Source: Danxiaibacter flavus
GTDB lineage: Bacteria; Bacteroidota; Bacteroidia; Chitinophagales; Chitinophagaceae
Reading direction: 5' to 3'
DNA: 64,000 nucleotides
Assembly: GCF_041060425.1 (NCBI RefSeq)
Contig: NZ_JAULBC010000005.1
Span: 62,001 to 126,000, forward strand
Shown: positions 1 through 9,100 of the stretch, piece after piece
Layout: the number at the start of each line of letters is the position of its first letter
Numbering within the stretch: the stretch's first letter is position 1
Program-made: the position numbers and the translations under genes
The notes under the pieces: model-generated
Database searches by the model: none
What the model was told of the DNA's origin: nothing
What the model saw: only the letters and a program-made list of their open reading frames with translations

Positions 1-1
1 T

Positions 2-598
2 TTAACCCGCGACATCTCGCTTTATGTGCCTGAACCCGGAAAAATTGTTGAAGCATTTAAAGAAGATAAAAACAGGAACATTTTTGCCGCTGCTCCTTAT
101 TGGGCACGCGTATGGCCGGCTTCAATTGCAATGGCTACATATATTGAAAAGAACAAAGAATTTTTTGCCAACAAAAAAGTCCTGGAACTGGCCGCTGGCC
201 TTGGCTTACCTTCACTAATAGCAGCAAGTTACGCATCTGAAGTTTGCTGCAGTGATTACCTCGAAGAAGCACTGTCTGTAATACAAAGCTCAATTGCACT
301 TAATAGCATCACCAACATGTATTGCCGGTTAATAGACTGGAACAACGTTCCTGCCGATGCAGATGCCGACGTTCTATTATTGAGCGATATTAATTATGAG
401 CCGGCAGCATTCGACACCTTGTTTCTCGTGTTGCAGAAATTTATTCAGCAAGGCACATCCGTTATTTTAACTACACCGCAAAGATTAATGGCAAAGCCGT
501 TTATAACACGCTTATTTCCTTTTATAAGACACCAGGAAGAAATTAGTGCTATCATCGGTGAGCAGCAGTCATTTATTTCGCTTTATGTACTCGGCTGA
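2..598 (+). CDS. Class I SAM-dependent methyltransferase (5' end outside window)
   Basis: Probable SAM-dependent methyltransferase of the METTL21/Methyltransf_16-like group. The frame is open to the left edge (reading LTRDISLY before the GTG at 26), so the true start lies outside the window. The motif YWARVWPAS is typical of this group just before the Rossmann fold. LELAAGLGLPSL is the glycine-rich SAM-binding motif I, and DVLLLSDINYEP fits the post-strand-4 motif. The substrate (protein or small molecule) cannot be told. A gene for a large TraB/GumN protein follows on the same strand after about 100 bp. Family assignment is good; specificity is unknown. Confidence 0.8.
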   Translation, partial: LTRDISLYVPEPGKIVEAFKEDKNRNIFAAAPYWARVWPASIAMATYIEKNKEFFANKKVLELAAGLGLPSLIAASYASEVCCSDYLEEALSVIQSSIALNSITNMYCRLIDWNNVPADADADVLLLSDINYEPAAFDTLFLVLQKFIQQGTSVILTTPQRLMAKPFITRLFPFIRHQEEISAIIGEQQSFISLYVLG

Positions 599-697
599 TT
601 CGTTTCGGGGCTTGTCTTTTACCTTAAAATTTTAGGTCACACATTATTCTCATTTGTTTAATTCATAATATTGCACGTACCCAAATTTTTCGTACCT

Positions 698-3600
698 ATG
701 TTTTTACGCCTTAAGCCAATTCTGCTAACCGCATTGTTTTCAGCCATTTTTCTTTTAGCCTTTTCACGCGAGCCACTACCTAAAACGTTGCTTTGGCGCA
801 TTTCCGGTAACGGTTTGCAAAAGCCATCTTTCCTCTATGGAACTTTTCATCTGAATGACAAACGTCTATTTCAGTTTACAGATTCTGTATATCATTCAAT
901 TGAAACGAGCCAGGGTTTGGCGATTGAAGTGAATCCTGATGAAATGGCCGCATATTTCGTTAATAAGCTTTTTGATGAAATAGGGAAAGGAAAAAAATTA
1001 AAAGATCTTCTTTCCGAAAAAGACTATGAAAAGTACAGCGGTGTACTCTCAAAAAAACTAAAGAAGCCGGCCGACAAAATAACCAGCAACGATATTCTCA
1101 AGGAAAAGAATAAATGGATGTCTGACTATTTTGAAAAGGGAGAAATGCCCACTTTCATGGATGCCTACCTGTACAATATTGCGAGGCGCCAGGGAAAATG
1201 GCTTGGGGGAATTGAGGACCTGTCTGATCAAACCAGTCTCAGGGACGACCTTATCGATCAGTCGGATATTACTGCAATATTACATTCTGAAAAAGGCGAG
1301 GCGGACAAAGCAATGGAAGAAATGATTCGCCTGTATACTTCTCAAAATATAGAAGGCATTGATTCTTTCACAAACGAAACTTCTTCAGAGAAGCAAAAGG
1401 ACCTAATCCTGATTCATAGAAATATTAAGATGGCGCGCCGCATGGATAGCCTGGCCAATGAAAGAAGCATGTTCTTTGCAGTAGGTGCGGCCCATCTTCC
1501 CGGAGATAGCGGTGTAATTCAATTGCTAAAAGACAGAGGGTTTAATGTAGAGCCCGTTATTTCTGCTAACAAAATAGCTCCGGATAAATACACATTCACA
1601 GAAGTGCCAATCCCCTGGCAAAAGGTAACAGACGATCAGAATTATTATAGCACCAGTATGCCGGGAAATCCTGCAGAAATTAAAATGTATGGTGTTGTTA
1701 AAATGAAATTCCTGCTTGACCTTTTCAACTTCAAAGGATACTGCACAATGGCCAGCGCCATTCCCGGCAATATCACCAACCATGATAGCCTGCTTGACCG
1801 CATGGGAAAGGGAATGTACAAAAACACAAAAAATGTGGAAGTAAACAAGCTTTCAAAAAATGGTATTCCGGGAAAGGAATTTATATATACAGTTGACAAT
1901 TATACAAACCGTGTTCAAATATATTTTCAAAATAATATTGCATACATGGCCCTTATATCAGCCATGAAGAAATCCGGTGTAAGTGATGAAAGCGCAATAA
2001 GGTTTTTTGACTCGCTTAGTATCAGAAAAAATATCCCGGTCGTTGCAGCAGAACAAATGTTCTCATTTAATGATCCATTAATGGGTGTTAGCTTAAACGC
2101 GCCAGCAGAGTTAACCTTTAATAAAGAATTGAGCAAATCAAACGAGGGCTGGAAGGTTAGAACCTTTTCGGGTGTAGATGCACATACCGGTTCATACATA
2201 TTTCTTATGAGCAAGGATGCAACCGACGGACTATACATAGTAGATCACCGGGCAATTTTTGAAGACCTTGCAAAAAAATATAGGGAGTTATACCCGAAGG
2301 TTACAGAAAAAGACAGAACTGTTAATGGTAGATTCTTTCGGGAATTAACATGTACAGGCAATAAGGATAACCCATCCATACACATGCGGATCATTATTGC
2401 GGTGGCCAATAATCGTAATATTATCTTTTCCATAGTTGGAGATAAAACCAGCATATACAATAAACAAGTTGAAGACATGTTTAGCAGCGTGAGGATTAAT
2501 ATTAAATCCACTGCTGCCTGGAACACACAACAAGCTCGGGACAGTTCATTCACGGTTTGGGCGCCACAGCCGTTAAAACGGATTGAGGCAACTGAAGATG
2601 CAAAAGCATACACCGTTACCTATGACAGCACCACTGCAATGTCTTTTATGATATTTGAAGACACATTGGGTAAGTACAACTGGTATGAAAGCGATAGCGC
2701 ATTCTGGCATGAAAACATACATTTCAATACGGAGACAGACTCTGTCATTTACGACAAACGTGAGAAAATATTATCCGGTGAAACAAGGAGCGCCCTTTTA
2801 GAATCAAAAAATAAAAACGTTTTTACAAGAACGAAAATGCTTGTTAACGGAAACATCCTGTACAAATTATTTGGCTTTGGCGACAGAGAAATACTGCAGG
2901 AAGAGAATGCCGAAAAATTCTTCAATTCTATAAGTTTTAAAAATGCTGCAACGGGTAATTATATTACAATTTCGAAAGCATCTTTGATTTTACAGGATTT
3001 AACCAGTACCGACTCTGCCACAAGAGTGCAGGCATACACCGCTATTACTGACGCACCATTCTCTAAGAATGATCTTGTGAGTTTACGAGACGCACTTTTC
3101 AAAAATTATGAGTCTCCATGGCGTGATGAAGACCATTATAATTCAGTTGCTGTTAACAGGCGCATTAGTAATAAACTGCAAAAAATGCAGGATACGTCTG
3201 CAGTAAATTTTATAGAGAAAGAATATCCTGCATTAAAGAGTGAAATGCGCCCTCTTGCATTGGCAACGCTTGCAGGAATAAACACAACGGATAGTTATTC
3301 CGCGCTGGCAAGATTGCTGGATAAAACGGCGCCGATAGATCGTTTTGAATACAGCTTTTTCGGTAATCTTGAAGACAGTTTATCATTAACGGCCGAAATA
3401 TATAAACATCTTTTGCCGTTTGCCAAAGATTCAGTGAATGCCCCTTCCATTGCGGAGCTCATGTTGACATTGGTTGATAGTGGCTTCATTAAAATAACAG
3501 ACATTGCGGCGTCAGAGAATCAATTTATCGAAACAGCTAAATCACTGCTGCCGTTCTATAAAACAAACACGGCTGACAGCAGTAATTACAATTATGACAT

Positions 3601-4162
3601 CTATTCCTTATTAAAATTAATCGGCAGATATAATTCTCCGGTAGGCATTCAGACGGTGAAAAGCTACCTTTCGGCTAAGGAACCTTATCTGCTCAAAGTT
3701 GCGGCGCTTATCCTTCTTGAGAAAAATGAAGAAGTAAATGCATCGGTATTTACAACGATCGCCGCCGACAGATCAATGCGTACCAGGCTCTATGACGACT
3801 TGAAAGAAAAGAACAAAACATCGCTGTTTCCGCGTAAATATTTAACCCAGTCATACTTTGCAGAAAGCCTTGTTTATAATGCTGCTTCTGATGAAGATCT
3901 ACCTTCTTCTCTTAAGTTCTTAATGCAAAAGCAAGGCACATACAATGGAAAGACTTACAACTTCTTTTTGTATAAAGTGACTTACGGAGAAGGTGATGAC
4001 ATTTCATCCTATTTGGGTATTGCCGGTGGCTTTAGCTCAAATGCAAATAATATCGAGCCTCTTGATGATGTTTCCGGAGTTTATTGGGAAGAACAGTTTA
4101 GCCAGGATAATATTTCAAAATTCTTCAAGGCATATCTAAAGTCTTTAGAAGAAGAAAAGTAA
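698..4162 (+). CDS. TraB/GumN-domain exported protein with long C-terminal extension
   Basis: About 1154 aa. I chose the ATG at 698 over an in-frame TTG at 671 because it begins directly with a signal peptide (MFLRLKPILLTALFSAIFLL). The first ~290 residues are a TraB/GumN domain: LYGTFH near the N-terminus and AVGAAHLPGD further on are the two paired GxxH-type motifs of this family, which is thought to be metal-dependent. The remaining ~850 residues are not a standard part of GumN proteins. They look like two alpha/beta repeats of similar design (each with phrases like 'FFDSLSIRK' or 'KFFNSISFKN') followed by an alpha-helical, HEAT-like region. Likely periplasmic. No function can be assigned beyond the GumN fold; the extension is the odd feature. 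Confidence 0.85.
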   Translation: MFLRLKPILLTALFSAIFLLAFSREPLPKTLLWRISGNGLQKPSFLYGTFHLNDKRLFQFTDSVYHSIETSQGLAIEVNPDEMAAYFVNKLFDEIGKGKKLKDLLSEKDYEKYSGVLSKKLKKPADKITSNDILKEKNKWMSDYFEKGEMPTFMDAYLYNIARRQGKWLGGIEDLSDQTSLRDDLIDQSDITAILHSEKGEADKAMEEMIRLYTSQNIEGIDSFTNETSSEKQKDLILIHRNIKMARRMDSLANERSMFFAVGAAHLPGDSGVIQLLKDRGFNVEPVISANKIAPDKYTFTEVPIPWQKVTDDQNYYSTSMPGNPAEIKMYGVVKMKFLLDLFNFKGYCTMASAIPGNITNHDSLLDRMGKGMYKNTKNVEVNKLSKNGIPGKEFIYTVDNYTNRVQIYFQNNIAYMALISAMKKSGVSDESAIRFFDSLSIRKNIPVVAAEQMFSFNDPLMGVSLNAPAELTFNKELSKSNEGWKVRTFSGVDAHTGSYIFLMSKDATDGLYIVDHRAIFEDLAKKYRELYPKVTEKDRTVNGRFFRELTCTGNKDNPSIHMRIIIAVANNRNIIFSIVGDKTSIYNKQVEDMFSSVRINIKSTAAWNTQQARDSSFTVWAPQPLKRIEATEDAKAYTVTYDSTTAMSFMIFEDTLGKYNWYESDSAFWHENIHFNTETDSVIYDKREKILSGETRSALLESKNKNVFTRTKMLVNGNILYKLFGFGDREILQEENAEKFFNSISFKNAATGNYITISKASLILQDLTSTDSATRVQAYTAITDAPFSKNDLVSLRDALFKNYESPWRDEDHYNSVAVNRRISNKLQKMQDTSAVNFIEKEYPALKSEMRPLALATLAGINTTDSYSALARLLDKTAPIDRFEYSFFGNLEDSLSLTAEIYKHLLPFAKDSVNAPSIAELMLTLVDSGFIKITDIAASENQFIETAKSLLPFYKTNTADSSNYNYDIYSLLKLIGRYNSPVGIQTVKSYLSAKEPYLLKVAALILLEKNEEVNASVFTTIAADRSMRTRLYDDLKEKNKTSLFPRKYLTQSYFAESLVYNAASDEDLPSSLKFLMQKQGTYNGKTYNFFLYKVTYGEGDDISSYLGIAGGFSSNANNIEPLDDVSGVYWEEQFSQDNISKFFKAYLKSLEEEK

Positions 4163-4185
4163 GCATATAAATAAGGCTTCATGAA

Positions 4186-4230
4186 CGGGGAAATTTGTGT
4201 TGAAATGGTTTTTCAACACAAATTTCCCCG
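4186..4230 (+). terminator. Perfect 20-bp hairpin after the TraB/GumN gene
   Basis: Left arm 4186-4205 and right arm 4211-4230 are exact reverse complements with a 5-nt loop (tggtt). It begins 24 bp after the TraB/GumN stop codon. No clear T-tract follows, so it may act as an attenuator, a transcript-end stabiliser or a bidirectional stop facing the minus-strand gene at 4384-4608. Confidence 0.65.
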
Positions 4231-4383
4231 ATTTGCATTTGTCATTATCGCTGCAACATCTCATTTTGCTGACGAACGCTAATTGTCATTTCGACGCAGG
4301 AGAAATTTCTTAAAATTGAACAGATAGATCTAACCTTTTTATGCAAATTTTCAACAGCTCTAATGTCGGGAGAGTGTTAGAAT

Positions 4384-4608
4384 TCATTTTTTGGCGGCAA
4401 TTTTAAAGCTTGCTTTGGTTTCATCATATACCATACGAGAAAGATCTGCTATGAGTTTTATTATAGTTCTCCTTACCAAGTGTTCCGCTTCCTCCCTTTT
4501 CTCCGGAACCTCTTCGTTAAAATCATACCGTTCGTGTTCACAACGAAAATAAAGCTCTTGCCCAAAGCTCTTTTTAGGCTTAAAAGTTTTAAATAAAAGT
4601 ATCCCCAT
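4384..4608 (-). CDS. Small hypothetical protein, 74 aa
   Basis: Not recognised. The 74-aa product is charged, with a basic N-terminus (FKTFKPKKSF), an acidic middle (NEEVPEKREEAEH) and a predicted C-terminal helix. No signal peptide or membrane segment is seen. It sits beyond the terminator that ends the Rhs-region transcription unit and faces the TraB/GumN gene, so it would need its own promoter. Its composition looks like a real soluble protein rather than a chance frame, but there is no further support. Confidence 0.45.
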   Translation of the reverse strand: MGILLFKTFKPKKSFGQELYFRCEHERYDFNEEVPEKREEAEHLVRRTIIKLIADLSRMVYDETKASFKIAAKK

Positions 4609-4639
4609 ACTTGAAAGAATAATATTAATTTAATTCAAA

Positions 4640-4664
4640 AGCCCTGGCTAGACAGCCAAGGGCT
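4640..4664 (-). terminator. Rho-independent terminator closing the Rhs-region transcription unit
   Basis: Stem agccctggct (4640-4649) pairs with agccaagggct (4654-4664) with one bulged base and a 4-nt loop. On the minus strand the stem is followed by a T-rich run (TTTTGAATTAAATT). It lies just downstream of the 63-aa reading frame ending at 4667, which suggests transcription from the Rhs side runs through that frame and stops here. Confidence 0.65.
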
Positions 4665-4666
4665 AA

Positions 4667-4858
4667 TCACTTTAAATCGAGATTGCAAGTTACTAGTGTG
4701 ATTCTAAAATGCCATGTCGTAAAGGGTTTAAAAATACTCCTGGAATTATTTTTTAGAGCTTGCTCATTGGCACAATTCCCGATTGCAATTGTCCAACTTA
4801 TTAATTTTTTCCCAAAAGACAGACGTTTATTTTTGATGCCACTAAGATTCTTCGCCAT
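4667..4858 (-). CDS. 63-aa peptide with RiPP-leader-like N-terminus (tentative)
   Basis: The ATG lies 16 bp after the stop of the lipoprotein gene, behind a purine-rich stretch (GGAAAGTGAAAG), and the frame ends right before a terminator, so it is positioned like a last gene of an operon. The N-terminus (NLSGIKNKRLSFGKKLIS) loosely resembles leaders of Bacteroidota class I lanthipeptide-type precursors, which often read K-L-S/x-K-K-x-I-S. The core half contains two Cys, several Ser/Thr and aromatic residues. No lantibiotic dehydratase or cyclase gene is visible in the window, so the resemblance may be chance. A short accessory or decayed gene is equally possible. Confidence 0.35.
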   Translation of the reverse strand: MAKNLSGIKNKRLSFGKKLISWTIAIGNCANEQALKNNSRSIFKPFTTWHFRITLVTCNLDLK

Positions 4859-4874
4859 CTTTCACTTTCCCTAA

Positions 4875-5450
4875 CTAGGACGGGCGCTTAAATTTTTCTA
4901 CAAACCTTATTAGTGTGTCTAACTGAGGGGTTGTAATGTCTGGATTTTTGATGCTGCTAATACTCGCATTTAACTTTCTTCCATCACAGTTGAGTTCAAC
5001 ATTAGCACGAGAATCGTCATATATTACAGGCATTAATCGACCCAATGTATCATAACTACCAAATTCTATGCTACTGAAAAAATCCTTTGTAAGAGCAAAT
5101 AGAGTATCGCACAAGTTTTTTGAAAATGCAATTTCAAAAGTATCATTAGGAACAAATTTGTGAATACTGGGATTAACCTCGTCAACCTTGCTTCTATAAG
5201 AAATATTGTATAAAACTAAAGGTTTTGTTAATGGGTTAGTGAATCTTACGGAATCATAAGTATTAATAAACAAATTATTTAAAACGTACTTAGACTTCTG
5301 CTCACCCAATGCATTTGAAATATCAATTGCAATAAGATACTCATATTTTTTCACTACTTGATACTTACCGTTTATCGTTTTGTTATTTTCACTATTACAA
5401 GAAGCAAAAAACAAAGTGCAAATAAGCATAAATAAAAAAAAACGATTCAT
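4875..5450 (-). CDS. Putative lipoprotein, 191 aa, downstream of Rhs gene
   Basis: Begins with a lipoprotein signal peptide (MNRFFLFMLICTLFFASC) with Cys18 as the expected lipidated residue. The rest is a soluble, probably beta-rich domain that I do not recognise. It lies on the same strand as the Rhs gene, after a short probable lipoprotein and a stretch of decayed coding sequence. Small variable lipoprotein genes in this position often act as immunity or accessory genes for the preceding toxin tip; here that is inference from position alone. Its DNA looks more AT-rich than the Rhs core, as is usual for exchangeable tip/immunity cassettes. Confidence 0.7.
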   Translation of the reverse strand: MNRFFLFMLICTLFFASCNSENNKTINGKYQVVKKYEYLIAIDISNALGEQKSKYVLNNLFINTYDSVRFTNPLTKPLVLYNISYRSKVDEVNPSIHKFVPNDTFEIAFSKNLCDTLFALTKDFFSSIEFGSYDTLGRLMPVIYDDSRANVELNCDGRKLNASISSIKNPDITTPQLDTLIRFVEKFKRPS

Positions 5451-5498
5451 AATAATTTATTATTTGGATTAATTTAACTAGCTGCTTCTTCGATACTA

Positions 5499-5740
5499 TT
5501 AATCATTACCAAAGCTGTTATTTGTATTATAAACCTTTCCGTTTTTATCTACTTGATAAGGATCATTCAAATTATGAATCAACATCTAAAACCCTTGTAT
5601 TCTCATATCGATATCGAGTATTGAAAGTAGGTACAATAAGGGATGCAGGAACCGCAGCTATTTTTATTCCACTGGCTGTAATCTTTTAAAAAGTCACTTT
5701 ATATAATACGCAATTGTTAGTAACAATCTGGGTATTGAGG
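5499..5740 (-). pseudogene. Decayed coding fragments between two lipoprotein genes
   Basis: The spacer holds two protein-like fragments in different minus-strand frames. One runs from about 5685 to a stop at 5572 and reads like a real domain (ASGIKIAAVPASLIVPTF, then TRYRYENTRVLDVDS). The other, 5585-5499, reads NLNDPYQVDKNGKVY then NTNNSFGND. Joined by a one-base shift near 5575-5590 they would make one continuous C-terminus. The first frame is also open above an in-frame stop at 5686-5688 (NLNTQIVTNNCVLYKV). This is best explained as a displaced toxin tip or immunity gene with frameshifts, but no homologue is recognised. Confidence 0.35.
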
Positions 5741-6100
5741 TTATGGCCTGAATACTAGTGTATCGCTAAACCCCAAAGTTTCAATGTGAAGTTTATACAC
5801 AAAACCTTTACTCAAACGTAACGTATCTCCATTAAAATGGTACCCCTCATTTTCTAAAAAAAAGTATATTTTACTTTTTCCATCACCATTAAGATTCTTA
5901 TAAATATTTTTTTTCCCTATAAAATTATTAAGTGTGTCATATTGCTCAATCGCCACGGCCCTTATAGGAGAGTTATTTTTTTCTTCGACAAATTCATAAT
6001 CTTTGCTAATCAAAAAAACGGGTTGCTTGGCATGGCAAGAATAAAACACAACTAAAATAGTTGGTAGGTAAAAAAATACTGCTATCTGAATTACTTTCAT
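5741..6100 (-). CDS. Short probable lipoprotein directly after the Rhs gene; candidate immunity protein
   Basis: 119 aa; its ATG is only 3 bp after the Rhs stop codon, so the two are surely co-transcribed and possibly translationally coupled. The N-terminus is hydrophobic and ends in a Cys (VFFYLPTILVVFYSC), compatible with a lipoprotein signal although the residues before the Cys are not an ideal lipobox. The remaining ~95 residues form a beta-rich, charged domain (for example DGKSKIYFFLENEGYHF) that I do not recognise. Position, size, predicted membrane anchoring and AT-rich composition fit an immunity protein for the C-terminal domain of the Rhs protein. That role is inferred, not shown. 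Confidence 0.65.
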   Translation of the reverse strand: MKVIQIAVFFYLPTILVVFYSCHAKQPVFLISKDYEFVEEKNNSPIRAVAIEQYDTLNNFIGKKNIYKNLNGDGKSKIYFFLENEGYHFNGDTLRLSKGFVYKLHIETLGFSDTLVFRP

Positions 6101-6103
6101 AAT

Positions 6104-9100
6104 CTAATGCTCTTTTTTTTCAGATTGTAATCTATTAAAATTATCTACCAATTTCATAAGATCATTAAACGCTTGCGTGTAAGCCTTCTTATCGGTATTA
6201 CCTTGAGCAGTCTGCATTTGTTGCAGTAGGTCTAGAATTTTATTGCCCGATTTTGTTACCCCATTTTCGGTAGTTGTGTAGTTTTGAGAGTCGTAAAAAG
6301 AATCGAAACGTGTTTCATATCGAATAGCGTCCTTTTCTATTTCAATTTTATCATGCAGCTTATTGGGGTCCGTTGTCTTATTTTCCGCCGCTTTTGATGC
6401 AGCATCTATTCCATATGAAAACAACCAAGCTGCCACAGCCTTTTGGTAATCTTTGTTAGAATTAAAATCTTTTCCAAACGCGTCAATAAACTGCTGAACA
6501 TGGGCTATTTCATGTCCTGTTAGCTTTAACCAACTTTCTCCACTATTATTGGCTGCGTAGTTTCCTGTATAATTTATTTCAAAGCCTAATGTAACAGCAC
6601 CGTTTTTATAACCAGTTAATCTGTCATGAAGTGGTTGATTTATAACAATATTGGCTTTAGCACCTGTAGTCCAAAAAGAATTACCGTATAACCTTGCATA
6701 CATTGCCACAACTGGCAAATTAAGTTTCGTTTGCCCAGATTTATTTTTGCTGGCTATGTATGCTGGCTCTAATCCATCTAAATCTATTGCAACTGTCGGC
6801 TCGTTTCCTGCAAACTGATAAGGCGCATATTGGGCATAGTGATCTGCAAGCCTATCTTGTACAAAGAATCGTCCTATTTGATTATCATAAAACCGATGTT
6901 TATAATCATACCACTCAAGACCACTTCCATCACTAAATTCACTATGTTGTTGCTCATACCCATTGAAGCGATGTTTGTTCTCCGGCTTACCCGCCGCCTT
7001 AGAGCTGATGCCCGTCATTTGCAGGCCGAATGGATAATAGTGTGTTTCCTCCACCAACGGCCCTCGTTCATCACTTACCTGGAAGTTATCAAAGTACACC
7101 AGGTTGTTGCTTTCGTTACTAATATAAGCATACGCAAAACCATTCTTCGGTGCTTCTTTGGCAACTTTTACAATCGGCTGCCTACTTCCAACGGTGTTTA
7201 CCTGCACTATTTCACTGTTCTGTGCTACAAATTTAAACTGTTCGTCAAAAAACAGGATATTTAAATAAGCTTTGGGTAACGTGCTGGTTGCAGCCGTTGT
7301 CTGAGGCCTTAGCAGGCTGGTAAAATCGGTGCTATTATTCAGGCCATTAGCAACAAGATTCCCGCTTCCTTTCAGTGCGGCTCCTGCAGCTCCATTGTTG
7401 ATGGCTGCGGCCAGGCTCGTGATCACGCTGCTGATGCCATTGGCATTACTGTTATCAGTTGTTGCAGCCGGTATATAATAATCAACGGTTACATTTAGTT
7501 TGTCCGTAGCCATCACTTTGATAATCTTCCCCACACCGATACTTTGTGCGCTCTTCTGTAGCAACTGCACCTTGCCACCATTTAGACTTTCGTCACCAAA
7601 AGCACCAGGTCTTGTTGTGCGTGCTACATCCACATTGGAATAATACAGCTGTTCATTTGCCTGGGTGGCATCTTCAAAGCTCGCCAGCGGATAGTTGTCT
7701 TTTTGTTGGTCATCAGTGAGTACCATCCTTACGTTTCCTAAATGATCTTTTAAGAAATAATCATAGGCGTATCCTCCTTTAGAAAATGTACTTTTCCGCA
7801 TCCTTCCTTCTTCACTCCCGATGTATTGAAGGATATTGTCTTCATAAACGTAATTGCCCAAATAAGTGGTGGTCCTTACCGGTTTACCTGTTTCTGCTAT
7901 CCTTTTTTCCAACTTGTTACCCAGGGCGTCATAGATATAAGTGATCGTTCCCTTATTTTGTACTGTGATCTGCCAGGGCAGGTTTAGATGATTGTATACA
8001 ATACCACCAGCCGCAGTAGTACCAATGTCTTTGTTTAAGTCCTTTACCATGTTGCCATTTCCGTCATAGCTATAGTCTACTTTAGTATAAACATTAGTCT
8101 CATTCTTATTGGGGCTATAGGCACTGGTTCTAAAATCTCCCAGTGCTGTCTGTGCATCATTGTTATTGTCTAATACACCTTGCAATCTGTTGCTCAAATT
8201 GGTATTGTAATAGGCATAAGTGAGATTATCGATTTGTGTGCTGCTTGTACCTTTCAGGCCCCATTGTTGCATCTGTTTGATGTTACCGTTTTCATCATAA
8301 GCGGTTCCATTATTGGTACCATCGGTTCCCATCTTTAGCGTGAAGTCAATACCTGCAGAATTATTCCAACCACTGGAGTTTTGCTTGAAGTCGGCAAAAA
8401 GCAGCCTATTTACCCGGTCATAACCCAAACCATAACTACGCTCAGCTTTATCCCCATTGCTCTGCCAACGCATACCCGCAATATTGCCATTGTATTGATT
8501 GGTTTGATATCCCCAATCATAGCTTAGATCCATGCCGAACCATCGGTTAGCTGTAGCCTTGGTTGTCGTACCTCCGTACCCCTCCCAGTTGATGCCTTTA
8601 AGCCAGCCGCGGATATTGTACCCATAGTCCTGGGTTTCCATTGCGGTTGCCATCAGGTTGCCTGATGCATCCTTTTGCTGGCCCACTTGTTTGGTTTTTA
8701 GTTTTCCAAGTGCATCGTAACTGTTGCGGGCAATTTTGCGCAATGTGTTGTTGTCGTCATTAAGCTTTTTTCTTACTTCTAATACCCTGCCTGCATGATC
8801 ATAATCGGTTTCTGTTAAGATTGCCTGATTAGTGGCGCCTGCTGCGGGATTATTGTGCACCTGGTAGCTCGAGATCACTTTACCTGTAAAATCATAACGG
8901 CTGGTAACTATATCCAGACCGCCCTTGTAGTTATCCGACTGCGTCTGTACAGCTCGTCCTTTGTCATCATAAAAACTTGCTGTTTCCAGCCATTTGCCGG
9001 AACTAAGATTATTTACATCTTCAATTGCCCTTACCTTGCCTCCGGTAGCTAATCCTGTAGTTTGCGTATTTGTGACCGATGGCAGGTTATCACCATAGCC

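Noticed and set aside
26..28. GTG as start of the methyltransferase.
   Set aside because: The frame is open and protein-like to the window edge, so the gene most likely begins outside.
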